Below are positions 20,603 to 30,632 of a stretch of 64,000 nt of DNA, piece by piece. Where the stretch lies: positions 80,937-144,936 of the forward strand of contig CAWFTU010000019.1 in NCBI GenBank assembly GCA_963818725.1. Direction: 5' to 3'. Made by a program: the position numbers and the translations under genes. Source of the stretch: DATFDN01 sp963818725. GTDB taxonomy: Bacteria > Pseudomonadota > Alphaproteobacteria > Acetobacterales > Acetobacteraceae. The notes under the pieces are model-generated. The model saw only the letters and a list, made by a program, of their open reading frames with translations. It had not been told where the DNA came from and did no database searches. Within the stretch, counting starts at the first letter, position 1; the number at the start of each line of letters is the position of its first letter.

Positions 20603-22097
20603 CTAGCAACTGCTCAACCCACCCCGCTTCGCGCAATGCGTTGATATAGAATGATTTTCAGCAGTCTCAGAAAACGGGATAAATTTGGGCAGTTGAAGTA
20701 AAATCCGCGGCGATACCAGATACTTATTTAGTCGGTCTTGAATAACTCGTTCAGGCTGGCTGGCAGGTAACCAGGTGGCGTCTGCGCGCGGGTGAAGCTG
20801 GAGCAGGCTGGCGAGGAGAGCCGTCAAAAGCGCCCGGAGGTGGGCGAGGATCTTGCGGATGTTGTGCCCGCAGCCGCAGAGGACGGCGAAGATGGCGTCG
20901 CCGAGCAGGCCCTTGAGGCCGCAGCGGGCGAGGCGGCCATCGGTCTTCATGTGGCCGATCTCGGGCTCAATCGCACTGCGGCGCTTGAGGAGCCTGGCCA
21001 GCCTCGGCGTGATGCCGCGCCGTGAGCCGCTGATGAGCACCCTGGTGCCCTGCACGCCGTGGCCGCGGTAGCCGCGGTCGACCACGGCGAGGCTGGGGCG
21101 GCAAGCCGTCAGGGTCTCGACCTGCTGGAGGGCCTCGCCGAGCGTGTGCCCGTCATAGGGGTTGCCGGGCATGGAGCGCATACCGACGACGAAGCCCTCG
21201 GCGAGGGTGGTGGCGACGCTGACCTTGGTGCCAAACTCGTAGCGCACCCGCGCCTTGCCCTTGGCGATGCAGTCGACCTCCGGCTCGTGCAGGGCGTAGA
21301 TCTTGTTCCGGCTCTTGGGTGTCTGCCGCAGCAGGCGGGTGACGAGTGCCATGCGCGCCTCGATCCGCCTCCGGAGTTGCCCCTGGGGGACAGTGCCGAG
21401 CTTGCGGCCGGTGTCGCGCAGGACGCGTCCCGTGTAGCCCTTCAGCGTGCGCAGCGCCTTGCGCATGCGCCGGAACTGCCGGGCATGGGCGTGACGCCCG
21501 GCCTGGGCGGCCAGACGCGGGGCCTTGCGGTTGTAGTTTTGCCGCAGCCGGATCCCGACCTTCTGCGCCAGCGTCACCAAGGAGCGACGGGCCGTCTCGT
21601 AGAGCCGGCTGTCGGTCGGGTGAGCGATGGCTTTTTCCATGACGGTGGTGTCCACCACGATTTCGGAGAGGCTGCGCGGCTTCACGGCCCCCGAGGCCCG
21701 GCCTGCCTCGACCGTCTTGGTCAGCAGCCACTCCACGCCCTCTTCGCCGATCCGGCCGCGCCAGCGGCTGAGCGAGGAGGGGTGAAGGGGCAGCCGGTGC
21801 TGGAAGAACACCTCGCCGGTGAAGTGCTGGTAGGACGGGTTCTCCACCCAACGGGCGAGGACGGCCTCGTCGGAGAGGCCGTGGGCGTGCTGCAGGGTAC
21901 ATCAGGCCTGCGACCAGACGAGGGTGGAGGGCGGGCCGCCCCTCCGGGGAGGGGAAGAAGCCCGCCCAGTGTTCCTCGAACCAGGACCAGTCGATCAGCG
22001 CCGCCAGCCGGACCAACTCGTGCTGCCCATCGATCATGTCGACCAGGCGCGGCCGCCGCAGGTCATCCTGTTCGGCTGGGCGGGGACGGTGCTTCAT
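20603..22097 (-). pseudogene. IS5/IS1182-like transposase, frameshifted near 21897
   Basis: Residues 1-67 (MKHRPRPAEQDDLRRPRLVD to HPRLVAGLMY) and the rest (LQHAHGLSDEAVLARWVENP onward) are in different frames. Deleting one C from a CCC at about 21897 joins them as GLMYLQHAHGLSDEAV, the normal family sequence. DDE strings visible: IVVDTTVMEKAIAHPTDSRL, LAVVDRGYRGHGV and PEIGHMKTDGRLARCGLKG. The reading frame runs through the inverted repeat and uses a stop formed at the junction with the target duplication, so the element's own end may encode no stop. Transposition is unlikely unless the indel is a sequencing error. Confidence 0.85.
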
Positions 22098-22348
22098 GGT
22101 CGCGAGAATCGCAGGGTTTGCCGCCGAGGCCAACCAAACCGTGCAATTCCACAGCGTCCAATTCGGCGGATTGCTGAACCAGATCAATGCATTGGGAGTT
22201 GTTCAAGACCGACTATTTATATCGTAATATCGCAGCCTTGGCCGTTACATGCGTCGGATTCGATACTGCCGTTACGCCCAAAATCGCCTCGCCCAGAAAG
22301 CGTTGTTTATCAATGATTTGCGGAGGGAGGGGTGGGTTGAGCAGTTAC
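20606..22348. mobile_element. IS5/IS1182-type insertion sequence with perfect 8-bp target duplication
   Basis: The 1743-bp element is flanked by GTTTACTA at 20598-20605 and 22349-22356. Terminal inverted repeats are visible: the left end begins GCAACTGCTCAACCCACCCC and the right end, read inward, is identical except at the second base. It carries one transposase gene on the minus strand that has a frameshift. Removing the element with one duplication restores the host reading frame exactly, so the insertion is fairly recent. An 8-bp duplication is longer than the 3-4 bp usual for IS5 elements, so the family call is made from the transposase only. Confidence 0.9.
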
Positions 22349-22438
22349 GTTTACTATCCGGCACCGCCGCCGCCTGCGTACTACAGTGCTCCCCCGCCCG
22401 CGTACTACGGCTATGGCTACTGAGAGAGGCCGCCCCGC

Positions 22439-22915
22439 ATGAAGCTCACAACGACGTTGTCCGCGCTCGGAGTGACCACGATGCTTGCCGCGCCGGTTGC
22501 CGCCCTTGCGCAGCCGGCCCCCCAATCCGCACCTCCCCCCCGCACCGAGTCGGAGGCAGCAACAAGCAGCAGCGGCTTCGCCAGTCGGGTGCAGCAGCAC
22601 ATCAGCCAGCTTCGCACCGAGCTGCGGATCACGCCAGCGCAGGACGCGCAATGGAATCAGTTTGCGCAGGTGATGCAGCAGAATGCGCAGAATATGCAGG
22701 AGGCGCTCGAGCAGCGCGGAGCCCAGCTCAACACGATGAACGCCGCACAGGACATGCAGTCCTACGCGCATCTCGCGGCGGTGCATGCCGAGGACATGCA
22801 GCACCTCTCCGCCGCCTTCCAGTCGCTCTATGATTCGATGACGCCGGAGCAGAGGCAGAATGCGGATAACGTGTTTCGCAAGCGCTCGATGAACCGTGCC
22901 GCACCGCGGGGCTGA
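22439..22915 (+). CDS. Spy/CpxP-like periplasmic LTxxQ-motif protein
   Basis: 158 residues with a clear signal peptide (MKLTTTLSALGVTTMLAAPV, cleavage after ALA near residue 24). The mature part is helical with two copies of the LTxxQ-type motif: LRITPAQDAQWNQFAQVM (about 60-77) and MTPEQRQNADNVF (about 137-149). Members of this family are periplasmic chaperones or regulators that respond to envelope or metal stress. It lies 15 bp after the Pro/Tyr-rich envelope protein gene on the same strand, so the two probably formed an operon before the insertion. The insertion in the upstream gene may now separate it from its promoter. Confidence 0.8.
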   Translation: MKLTTTLSALGVTTMLAAPVAALAQPAPQSAPPPRTESEAATSSSGFASRVQQHISQLRTELRITPAQDAQWNQFAQVMQQNAQNMQEALEQRGAQLNTMNAAQDMQSYAHLAAVHAEDMQHLSAAFQSLYDSMTPEQRQNADNVFRKRSMNRAAPRG

Positions 22916-22938
22916 CCGTCGCCGTAAGGCGGCCGGAA

Positions 22939-24160
22939 TCAGATCCGCCGCCAGAGCGGAAAGGCGAGCGCCATCGCCATCAAGCCCTCGATCCCGGTCA
23001 CGACCGTCGCCATCGGCGCGCCGAGCCAGTCGGCCAGCAGGCCGATATTGATGAACCCGATCGGCCCCACCCCGATGCAGACCGAGAGCACGCCCAGCAT
23101 CCGGCTGCGCATCTCCGCCGGTGCGAACAGATAGACGAGCGTGGCCTGCATGATGCTGAACCCCGAGCCGCCAAGCCCCTCGGCGAGCAGCGCGGCGCCG
23201 GCCCGCAGCGGATGGGCGAGCAGGGCAAACACGATGATCATGACCAGGTAGGCGAGCACGCCGCCGATATAGACCGTCCGGTAGTGCGCCCGGCGGACCA
23301 CGAGGGCGATGAGCACGGCGCCGAGAAACGCGCCGACGCCATCCATGCTTTGCAGGAGGCCGGGTACTGGCATCATTGAGATGCAGGCTGCCCTGCGCGA
23401 TCACCGGCACCATGCTGGTGAATGGCCAAGCGAACACGTTGTAGATGATCGTGACGGTGAGCGTGCCTACCATCCGCCTGTCCTGGCGAACGGCGGCGAG
23501 GCCCTCGGCGATACGGGCTAGCACCGCGATCCGGCTGGAGACGGGATGCATGTTTCGATAGCGTAGCATCAGCGTCGTCGCCAGCGCGGTCGCGTAGAGC
23601 AACACGCTCACCGTGAACACGCCGGCGATTCCGGCGGCGGCGAGCATCAGCCCGCCCACCGTCGGCCCAAGCATCCGGCTGCCGTTGTTGGCGGCCACAT
23701 CGAGCGACATGGCCGTGCCCATGCGCTCGGCCCCGACCACCTCGCCGATGGCGACGCGGCGCACCGGGTTGTCGGCCGCCCAGCCGATGCCATTGACGAA
23801 GCAGGCGAGCATGATCTGCCAGACGGCGAGCCTCCCGCTCCACGCGAGCGCGGCGAGGGCGCCGGAGCTGGTGGCCATCATGAGCGTGACAATGGCGAGG
23901 GCGGTGCGCCGCTGCATCCGGTCCGCCGCCACCCCGAGGAACGCGCCGAGCAGCCCCATGGGCAGCAGACGCAGCATCTGAGTCATCGCGACCAGGAAGG
24001 CCGAGCCGGTGCTCTGGTAGACGAAGACCGCCATCGCCAGCGTCTCCATCCAGCGCACCATGAACACGGTGAGTCCCGCGTACCAGAGGCGCCAGAAATC
24101 CGCTCCCGCGAAGGCCCATGCGGGGCCGCGGGCGAGCCGCGCCGTGAAGCTGATGCTCAC
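22939..24160 (-). pseudogene. MFS transporter (EntS-like), frameshifted near 23375
   Basis: Twelve-helix major facilitator of the MFS_3 type. The N-terminal piece (24160 to about 23378) covers about eight helices and the MFS loop motif GAFLGVAADRMQRRTALAIV. The C-terminal piece (about 23376 to 22939) continues in another frame from MPVPGLLQSMDGVGAFLGAV to PLWRRI. The break follows VIAQGSLHLN and needs one or two added bases. Together the pieces give a normal ~406-residue exporter. Substrate unknown; relatives export siderophores or drugs. It is convergent with the Spy-like gene. Confidence 0.8.
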
Positions 24161-24278
24161 CGGATGGGACGTCCTCGTGGGTGGCCTGATTCTCTTTTTG
24201 CGATCCTGCCGGGTCGGCGGCCGGCTCGCAAGCGATCCGGACGCGCGCTAGGCTCGGCGCATCGTCTGGGAGGCCGGC

Positions 24279-25259
24279 ATGGCGCGCAGCATCGCGGTGG
24301 GCGTGGGCTTGGCGGAGTACCCGTTCGCCACCGCAAGCGGGTTCTGGCGCTGGATCGACCTATGCGAGTCGGGTGGTGTCGATAGCTTCTGGCAGACGGA
24401 CCGGCTGGTTAGCCGCCATCCAATCCTGGAGTGCCTGACCGCGCTGGCCGCCGTCGCGGGGCGCACGCGGCGGATGAAGGTCGGCATGAACGTGCTGTCG
24501 CTGGCGATGCGCGATCCGCTGCTCGCGGCCAAGCAATGCGCCACGATCGACGTGCTCTCGGACGGGCGGATGCTGCCCGGTTTTGGCATCGGCAGCCCGC
24601 TCGCCCCGGAATGGACGGCGCTCGGCCTCGACGCGCGCACGCGGGGCGCGCGCACCGACGAGGCGCTGGAGGTCATCCGGCGCCTCTGGACCGAGGAGCG
24701 GGTCGATTTCGCTGGCCGCCACTTCCGGATGAAGGGGGCGATCATCGCCCCGCGCCCGGTGCAGCGCGAGCTGCCGATGTGGATCGGCGGCGGCTCAGAC
24801 GCGGCGATCCGGCGCACCGCCCGCTTCGGCACGGGCTGGCAGGCCGGGCCGGAGACGCCGGAGCAGGCGGGCGCGGTGATCGCCGCCATCAAGCGCGCCC
24901 TGGCCGAGACGGGCCGGACGATCGAGGAGGACCATTACGGGGCGGGCATCCCGTTCCTGTTCGGCAGCCCCGACGATCCGGCTCTCCGGGGCGCCTACGA
25001 CGCCTACCGCGCGCGCACTGGCCGCGCGCCGGGCGGCTATTTCGCCGTGGGGGACGCGGAAACGATCGGGGGCCGGATTGGCGAGTACGTGGAGGCGGGC
25101 GCGTCGAAGTTCATCCTCCGCCCGGTGGCGCGCGATGCGGACATGATGATGGAGCAGACGCGCCGGCTGATCGAGGAGGTGCTGCCGATGGTCGCTGCGC
25201 GATGGCCGAAGACAGGACGCATTGAAGCGTTGCCGTCGGCCTCCCCTATCTCCATATAG
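24279..25259 (+). CDS. luciferase-like (LLM class) flavin or F420-dependent oxidoreductase
   Basis: 326-residue TIM-barrel of the bacterial luciferase family. GGAGG lies five bases before the ATG. Visible family features: DLCESGGVDSFWQTDRLV (substrate/cofactor entrance), TRRMKVGMNVLSLAMRDPLL, KQCATIDVLSDGRMLPGFGI (GR.PGxGxG-like core), ALEVIRRLWTEERVDFAGRH, and PMWIGGGSDAAIRRTARFG (C-terminal cofactor-binding segment). It likely uses reduced FMN or F420 for a monooxygenase or dehydrogenase reaction; the substrate cannot be read from the sequence. It is divergent from the MFS gene. Confidence 0.85.
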   Translation: MARSIAVGVGLAEYPFATASGFWRWIDLCESGGVDSFWQTDRLVSRHPILECLTALAAVAGRTRRMKVGMNVLSLAMRDPLLAAKQCATIDVLSDGRMLPGFGIGSPLAPEWTALGLDARTRGARTDEALEVIRRLWTEERVDFAGRHFRMKGAIIAPRPVQRELPMWIGGGSDAAIRRTARFGTGWQAGPETPEQAGAVIAAIKRALAETGRTIEEDHYGAGIPFLFGSPDDPALRGAYDAYRARTGRAPGGYFAVGDAETIGGRIGEYVEAGASKFILRPVARDADMMMEQTRRLIEEVLPMVAARWPKTGRIEALPSASPISI

Positions 25260-25264
25260 CAACG

Positions 25265-25390
25265 ATGTACTCTCGTCAGCCTCTCCCCTCCGACGAGGAG
25301 GCGGATCTCTTCGAGATGGCGAATCTCTATCCCTTGACCACGGGCTTTCCCATGACGGTGTGGGTGAGCCCTGGAGGCGAGACACCGTGA
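25265..25390 (+). pseudogene. N-terminal fragment of a small protein, partner of the fragment at 35558-35809
   Basis: A 41-codon reading frame starts at the ATG at 25265, a few bases after the luciferase-like gene, and contains FEMANLYPLTTGFPMTVWVS followed by PGGETP and a stop that overlaps the cupin GTG. The string ends at a Pro-Gly-Gly. The fragment at 35558 begins Arg-Gly-Gly and continues ARHDVRITVSTVHGANMN. Joined at the shared GGCG they would give one ~117-residue protein. I infer that both are halves of one gene separated by the 10-kb block between them. Family and function are not known to me. Confidence 0.45.
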
Positions 25391-26424
25391 CATTGAACGC
25401 CAGTGCCCTCCCTGCGAAGCCCTTCGTCGAGACGGCGGACGACGCAGCACGCTTCTGGCAGATCGGCCTGCTCTGGCGGCTGCTCGCCACCGGCCATAAA
25501 ACCGGAGGGGCTCTTTGTTCCATCGATGAGGTGGTCGGCGCCGATGAAGGTGGTCCGGTGACGCATACGCACCCGCAGGATGAGGGCCTCTACATCATCG
25601 GGGGAACTCCACCTTCTATGCCGGCGGTAAGACTGTCTCCGCCGGCCCCGGCACCTTCGTCGCCGTGCCGCGACACACGGAGCACCCCTTTCTCGCCGCG
25701 CCGGGTGCGCGAATCATCAACTTCTACGTGCCTTCCGGATTCGAAATGATTGTGGCAGGGCTCTCCGCCCCAGCCCTGCGGAACGAGCCGCCCAAGCCCG
25801 GTGAATTCGCGCTGCCGCCGCGCGCCCTGGTCGACAAGCTCGGCGCGGATTACGGCCAGAATTCCGTGCATGGAACGCCCTTCGCCGACCCGCCGTTGCG
25901 CGAGAACATGGTCACCGCGCCATTGTCGGGTGCCAAGGCGTTTCCCTTCGCCGCGCATGTGGACACGGCCCGATCCTACTGGAGCAACGGGATCCTGTGG
26001 TCGGTCCTGGCCGAAGGCGCCACGACGGACGCCAGCTACACGCTCTTCGAGGAGTTGTGCCCGGCCGAACTCGGGCGCGCCGCCGCACGTGCATCTCTAC
26101 GCGGACGAGGTGTTCTACATGCTCGAGGGAGAGGCGGAGTTCGTCGCCGGCGATGTCCGCCAGGTCGCGCAGGCGGGCGCGCTGGTCTTCATCCCAAGAG
26201 GCGCAGCCCACGCCTTCAAGGTTCGCAGCGAAAGCGCCCGCGTGCTCAATCTGTACACGCGAGCCGGCTTCGAGCGCCTGCTCGAATTGACCGCCCATCC
26301 GGCAGCGGCGAAGACCTTGCCGCCGCGTGACCTGACGCCACTGGACGTCTCTGCATCGCGGCGCGCGCAAGTGCTTGCGGAAATCGGGATGCAGCAGGTG
26401 GCCTTTCCTGATCCATTTGGCTGA
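25387..26424 (+). pseudogene. quercetin 2,3-dioxygenase-like bicupin with two frameshifts
   Basis: Starts at the GTG at 25387, overlapping the stop of the upstream fragment. Cupin 1: FWQIGLLWRLLATGHKTGGA and VTHTHPQDEGLYIIGG (metal-binding HxHxxxxE), then a break at GGGGGAACTCC near 25606 where one G is missing; it resumes as NSTFYAGGKTVSAGPGTFVA. Cupin 2: YWSNGILWSVLAEG, a second break near 26075 (one extra C), then PPHVHLYADEVFYMLEGEAE. Reading through both shifts gives about 345 residues, normal for YxaG-like bicupins that use Fe or Mn to oxidise flavonols or similar compounds. It neighbours an SDR and an XRE regulator, a plausible small catabolic or detoxification unit. Confidence 0.78.
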
Positions 26425-26792
26425 CACGATTACACCGCCACCCCTTGCGCTACCGACGTCGACTGATTGTCTGACTGGCAGGCCGGTTTCGGACGCTTAT
26501 GCGTCGTAAGTGCTTAAACGCCGAAGTAGCGCATTTGTTGGAGATCGGCGATCAGCCCAGGGCCAGTCGGGTGCCATCCCAGCCGTGCCTGTGTTTGCGC
26601 ACTTGAAGCCGACAGATCCAGACCGACAAAGGCCCCAAGCCATCCAAAATGAACGGCCGCCTCTTCCGGAGCCACGGCGACCACCGGCAACTTCAAGCCT
26701 TGGCCAATGAACTCTACGATCCTCCGGACGGGTGCTCCTTCTTCAGCGACCGCGTGATCCCTGGCGCCTGCTTCCCGTTTCTCGAGCGCTAG

Positions 26793-26922
26793 CCCCAATA
26801 CGGTTCACTTAAGGCAAAATCCTGTTCACTTAAGCTATCGGCCGAATACCAACCAATTGAAAATGCAGCATTCGCCTTGGTTCTCCCTGCGGCACAAACA
26901 ACTAAAGTGAACCGTATTGGGG
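26793..26922. mobile_element. 130-bp MITE-like element at CTAG
   Basis: Flanked by CTAG at 26789-26792 and 26923-26926. Both ends carry the same inverted sequence starting CCCCAATACGGTTCACTT, with near-perfect symmetry for 18 bp. No coding capacity is present, and GTTCACTTAA occurs twice near the left end. The outer ten or so bases match those of the adjacent IS4-type element (CCCCAATACTGTTCA), so that transposase could mobilise it. It is the first member of a row of four elements, each separated by CTAG. Confidence 0.8.
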
Positions 26923-26926
26923 CTAG

Positions 26927-28390
26927 CCCCAATACTGTTCAGATAAACGGGTAGGCGGCATATGCTGCTGGCTGGGATTGTCCGGAGGGCGGCAGCGATG
27001 GCCGGTGCTCCTGCCGGCCTGCCGGCCGGCGTTCGTCTCAGCGACCGCATCAGCCTCGGCGTGATTGCCAAGGCGTTCCCGCCCGAACGGGTGCGGCAAA
27101 TCCTGGCCGAGACCGGCACGGCGAGCGAGCGGGAGCGCGACCTGCCGGCGCAGGTGATGGTCTACTACGCGATCGCCCTGGCGCTCTACATGGGCTCCAG
27201 CACGCGGGAGGTGTTGCGCTGCCTGCTGGAGGGTCTGCGCTGGCTCTGGGGCACTGAGGCGGTCAAGGTGGCAGGCCGGAGCGGCATCTCACAGGCTCGC
27301 ACCCGGCTGGGCGAGGCGCCGCTGCAGAGGCTTTATGAGCAGGTGGTGCAGCCGATCGCGGCGCGCGCCACCAAGGGGGCGTGGTATCGGGCGTGGCGGC
27401 TGGTCAGCCTGGACGGCTCCTGCCTGGATGTGGCCGACACTGAGGAGAACCGCGCCAGCTTCGGGTGTCCGGGTGCGAGCCGCGGCGAGAGCGCGTTCCC
27501 GCAACTGCGCTTCGTGGCCCTGGTGGAGAACGGCACGCACGTGCTGTTCGGCGCCCGCCTCGGCCGGTGCGCGGATGGCGAGACGACGCTGGCCCACGAC
27601 GTGCTGAGGGGACTGCGGCCCGGCATGCTGTGCCTGGCCGACCGACAATTTTTTGGACACGCGCTCTGGCAGGCCGCGGCGGCCACCGGCGCCGACCTGC
27701 TCTGGCGGGTGAAGCACAATCTGCGGCTGCCGCGCACAAGCGTGCTGGCCGACGGGTCCTACCTGACGACGATCTATTCCAGCGACAAGAACCGGCGACA
27801 CGGCAGCAACGGCATCCGGGTGCGCGTGGTCGAGTATCGACTGGAGGGCGTCGCCGAGGCTGAGCCGCTGTATCGGCTGGTGACCACGATCCTGGATCCG
27901 GCGCAGGCGCCCGCCGCGGCCCTGGCCGCCCTCTACCATGAGCGCTGGGAAATCGAAGGCGCCTTGGACGAGTTGAAGACGCACCTGCGCGGCGCGGGGG
28001 TCGTGCTGCGCAGCAAGACCCCGGCGTTGGCGCGCCAAGAGTTCTGGGGCTTGCTGCTGGCCCACTTCGCGGTGCGCGGGCTGATGCACGAAGCGGCGCT
28101 GCAGGCCGCGGAAGACCCCGACCGGCTCTCCTTCTCGCATGCCGTGCGCGTGGTCCGGCGCAAGCTGCCGCTGTTCGCCGCGCTTCCCCCCTCGGGCCAG
28201 GCGGGCTCTGCATAAGGCGGTGCTGAACGAGATCCTGGAGGAGCGCGTGGCAAGCAGCCGAGGCAGGCAGGTGCCGCGTGGGGTCAAGCGCAAGATGAGC
28301 AACTACCCGCTGCGACCACGCAGCCCACAGCCGGTCACTCGGATCGAGTTCGTCAAGGCCATTCGCATCATAAAGTGAACAGTATTGGGG
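26927..28390. mobile_element. IS4-family insertion sequence in the CTAG stack
   Basis: 1464 bp between CTAG at 26923-26926 and CTAG at 28391-28394. The ends are inverted repeats beginning CCCCAATACTGTTCA, the right one continuing CTTTATGATG when read inward. One transposase gene on the plus strand fills it. It abuts the MITE on the left and the IS701-type element on the right without any other spacer. Confidence 0.9.
26962..28378 (+). pseudogene. IS4-family transposase, frameshifted near 28190
   Basis: Residues 1-410 contain an IS4 N-terminal domain (LPAQVMVYYAIALALYMGSS), then the DDE core: RLVSLDGSCLDVADTEENRA, CLADRQFFGHALWQ, and YHERWEIEGALDELKTHLRG (the YREK-like motif region with catalytic Glu). 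In a run of six C near 28190 the frame is lost. The expected tail (HKAVLNEILEERVASSRGRQ, then PRGVKRKMSNYPLRPR) follows in another frame to 28378. The catalytic core is complete; only the basic C-terminus is displaced. ATG 26962 or 26998 may be the true start. Confidence 0.85.
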
Positions 28391-28394
28391 CTAG

Positions 28395-29809
28395 CACTAC
28401 AGTTGCATTCTGGGTTGAACCCCTCATCTTCTCCCGCATAGGCGGGAGGGCAAAAGTGAGCGGTGCCTCGATCGAGACGACGCTGGAGCTGTGGGCAGCG
28501 GAGTTGCGCGAGGCCAAGCGGCGGATGCGCCCCTTGTTCACGCAAGGGCGCGTGGCGGCCTCGGCGGGCCTGTTCCTGGACGGGTTGCTCGGGCCGGAGC
28601 GGCGCAAGACGGGCTGGATGCGCGCCGAGGCGGCCGGAGACCCCGGCCCCTGGCGGCAGCAGGCCATCCTGGGACGTGGCCGGTGGGAGGCCGATAGCTT
28701 GCGCGACACCGTGCGCGCGTATGCGCTGGAGACGCTGGCCGACGCCGATGCCGTGCTCGTGGTGGACGAGACCGGCTTTCTCAAGCAGGGCAAGGCGTCA
28801 TGCGGGGCGGCGCGGCAGTATACGGGGTCAGCGGGCAAGATCACCAACTGCCAGGTCGGGGTGTTCTTGGCCTGCGCGTCACGCCACGGCCACGCCTTCA
28901 TCGACCGTGCGCTCTACCTGCCCCGCGACTGGACCCGCGACCCGGCGCGCCGGGCTGCGGCCCACGTGCCACAGGACGTGTCGTTCGCCACCAAGCCGCG
29001 GCTCGCAGCCGACATGATCAAGCGCGCGGTCTCGGCCAAGGTGCCCTTCTCCTGGGTGGTCGGCGACACTGTCTACGGTGTGGGCGAGATCGAGATGCTG
29101 CTGCGCCGGGAAGGCCGCGGCTACGTGCTCGGCGCCAACGCCACGGACCAGTTCGCCTCTTGGGGGCGCCTGCCAGTGGTGGCTGGCACCGCTGAGGCGA
29201 TCGCCCGCGGCCTCGATGCCTCGGGTTGGCGGCGCTTGTCCGCGGGCGAGGGCACCAAAGGCGCACGGCTCTACGACTGGGTTTACCTGGAGTTGGCTGA
29301 CCTTGAGGCCGATGAGTTCAACCCGACCCTCAGCGGCACCTGGACGCGCGGCCTGCTGATCCGGCGCAACATTGCCGATGGCGCGCTCGCCTATTTCAGC
29401 ACCTGGTGCCCGCAAGGCACCGGCGTCGAGACCCTGGCCACCGTCGAAGGCAGCCGCTGGTCCGTTGAGGACGCGTTCGAGACGGCGAAGACCGCACTCG
29501 GCCTCGACCACAACGAGACCCGCTCTTGGCATGGCTGGCACCGTCATATGAGCCTGGTCATGCTGGCCTTCGCCATCCTCGCGCGGGTGCGCCAGCGCGC
29601 CAACCAGGCACCCCCAAAAACACCGCCGCGGCTGCCGCGTACGCGCGCCCCCTCATCCGCTGGTCGATCCAGGAAATCCGCCGCCTCGCGATGCGCCTGG
29701 CCCAGCGACGCATCCGACCCGCCCACGTCATCGCGTGGTCAGTCTGGCGACGGGCGCACCAAGCCGCCGCCCAGCGCTCGCATCTGAAACGAAAAATGCA
29801 ACTGTAGTG
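28395..29809. mobile_element. IS701-type insertion sequence in the CTAG stack
   Basis: 1415 bp between CTAG at 28391-28394 and 29810-29813. The terminal inverted repeats are perfect for at least CACTACAGTTGCATT. CTAG (YTAR) is the usual 4-bp duplication of IS701 elements, which supports the family assignment made from the transposase. Confidence 0.9.
28456..29807 (+). pseudogene. IS701-family transposase, frameshifted near 29615
   Basis: GTG start at 28456 after GGGAGG. The DDE_5 domain is recognisable: PWRQQAILGRGRWEADSLRD, AVLVVDETGFLKQGKASCG, GSAGKITNCQVGVFLA, VVGDTVYGVGEIEMLLRREG, and EGSRWSVEDAFETAKTALGL with the catalytic Glu. Near CACCCCCAAAAACACC (about 29615) the frame changes. The normal tail (ARPLIRWSIQEIRRLAMRLA, then LKRKMQL) follows in another frame to 29807. 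The core is intact. The shift sits in adjacent C5 and A5 runs, typical of slippage or indel error. Confidence 0.85.
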
Positions 29810-29813
29810 CTAG

Positions 29814-30632
29814 GGCCTGTTGGGAATCATCGCGAATGGATGACGGCGGCGGCGAGATGGAGGTTGGCCGCAAAGCTCTGATCGGTTTTGTCGGCGCGCA
29901 TGGCGATCCGCTTGAACTCTTTCAGCTTGCAGAAGAAGTTCTCGATCAGGTGGCGCCATTTATACATCTCCTTGTCGATCGCAAGCGGCTGCGCCCGGCG
30001 CGGATGCTGGGAGATCACCACCTTGGCCCCGCGCGCATCGAGCTCGGCAATAAGGGCGTTGCTGTCGAAGGCTTTGTCCGCAATCAGCGCGCCGAATGTG
30101 ACGCCCTCGATGAGCGGCGGAACGCCCACCGTGTCGAAGCGCTGGCCTGGCAGAAGGACGAAACGCACCAGGTTGCCCAGCGCATCGGTCAGGGCGGCGA
30201 TTTTGGTGGTCATGCCACCCTTGGAGCGGCCGATGGCCTGGCTCTGAGTCCCCCTTTTGCGCCTTGTCCGTGGCGGTGGACCTTGACGATCGTGGCATCG
30301 ACGATGGCGTATTCGAGGTCCGGCTCATCCGAGCATGCCTCGAACAGCCGAACGAAAACATCGGCTTTGACCCAGTCTCGGTATCGTTTGAAGACCGTGT
30401 TCCACTTGCCGAAGACGGGCGGCAGATCACGCCACGGACTGCCGGTCCGCACGATCCATAGAACCGCTTCGACAAACAGCCGATTGTCTTTCCCGCCGCG
30501 CCCGGGGTCCGTCGGCTTGCCCAGGCAGTGCGGCTCCATCTTCGCCCATTGCGCGTCGGTCAAAACGAGTTGCTCCATCCAGAGCTTGAATCACGCCTGA
30601 CCCCGTAGCGAAATCCTAATTCTCAACAGGCC
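29814..30632. mobile_element. IS5-family (IS427-like) insertion sequence in the CTAG stack
   Basis: 819 bp between CTAG at 29810-29813 and 30633-30636. Inverted ends begin GGCCTGTTGGGAAT on the left and GGCCTGTTGAGAAT on the right. Small size, two overlapping reading frames and a YTAR duplication are all normal for this IS5 subgroup. It is the outermost member of the stack on the side of the host-gene middle piece. Confidence 0.92.
29827..30578 (-). CDS. IS5-family (IS427-like) transposase in two overlapping frames
   Basis: Frame 1 (30578-30210) has the N-terminal DUF4096-type domain (LTDAQWAKMEPHCLG, RTGSPWRDLPPVFGKWNTVF) and the first catalytic Asp (YAIVDATIVKVHRHGQGAKG). Frame 2 (to 29827) has LIADKAFDSNALIAELDARG (second Asp) and YKWRHLIENFFCKLKEFKRI (catalytic Glu). 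The switch occurs at AAAAGGGGGACTC near 30252, the usual programmed frameshift site of this group. The element is therefore probably functional, unlike its neighbours. Confidence 0.88.

Larger units (their letters stand above)
20345..22423 (+). pseudogene. small exported Gly/Pro/Tyr-rich protein, split by an insertion sequence
   Basis: GTG at 20345, seven bases after AAGGAG, opens a signal peptide (AAALALATALAVQGAGLALA) followed by PYRHYDHRPPPYRGPV, a glycine-zipper-like stretch (AGALLGLGVGAVLG) and a Pro/Tyr tail. The first exon ends at 20605. After removing the element and one copy of the 8-bp duplication the reading continues as YPAPPPPAYYSAPPPAYYGYGY to the stop at 22423. The restored protein is about 108 residues and would be periplasmic or surface-attached. 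A second lesion, a one-base frameshift near 20370 in the signal peptide, separates the GTG from the rest. It resembles short YXWGXW/glycine-zipper proteins of alphaproteobacteria; role unknown. Confidence 0.7.

Noticed and set aside
16780..20649. A plus-strand open frame of almost 1300 codons opposite mfd
   Set aside because: It is the complement of the third-position-biased high-GC mfd gene, has an Arg/Ala/Gly-rich composition and no recognisable motif.
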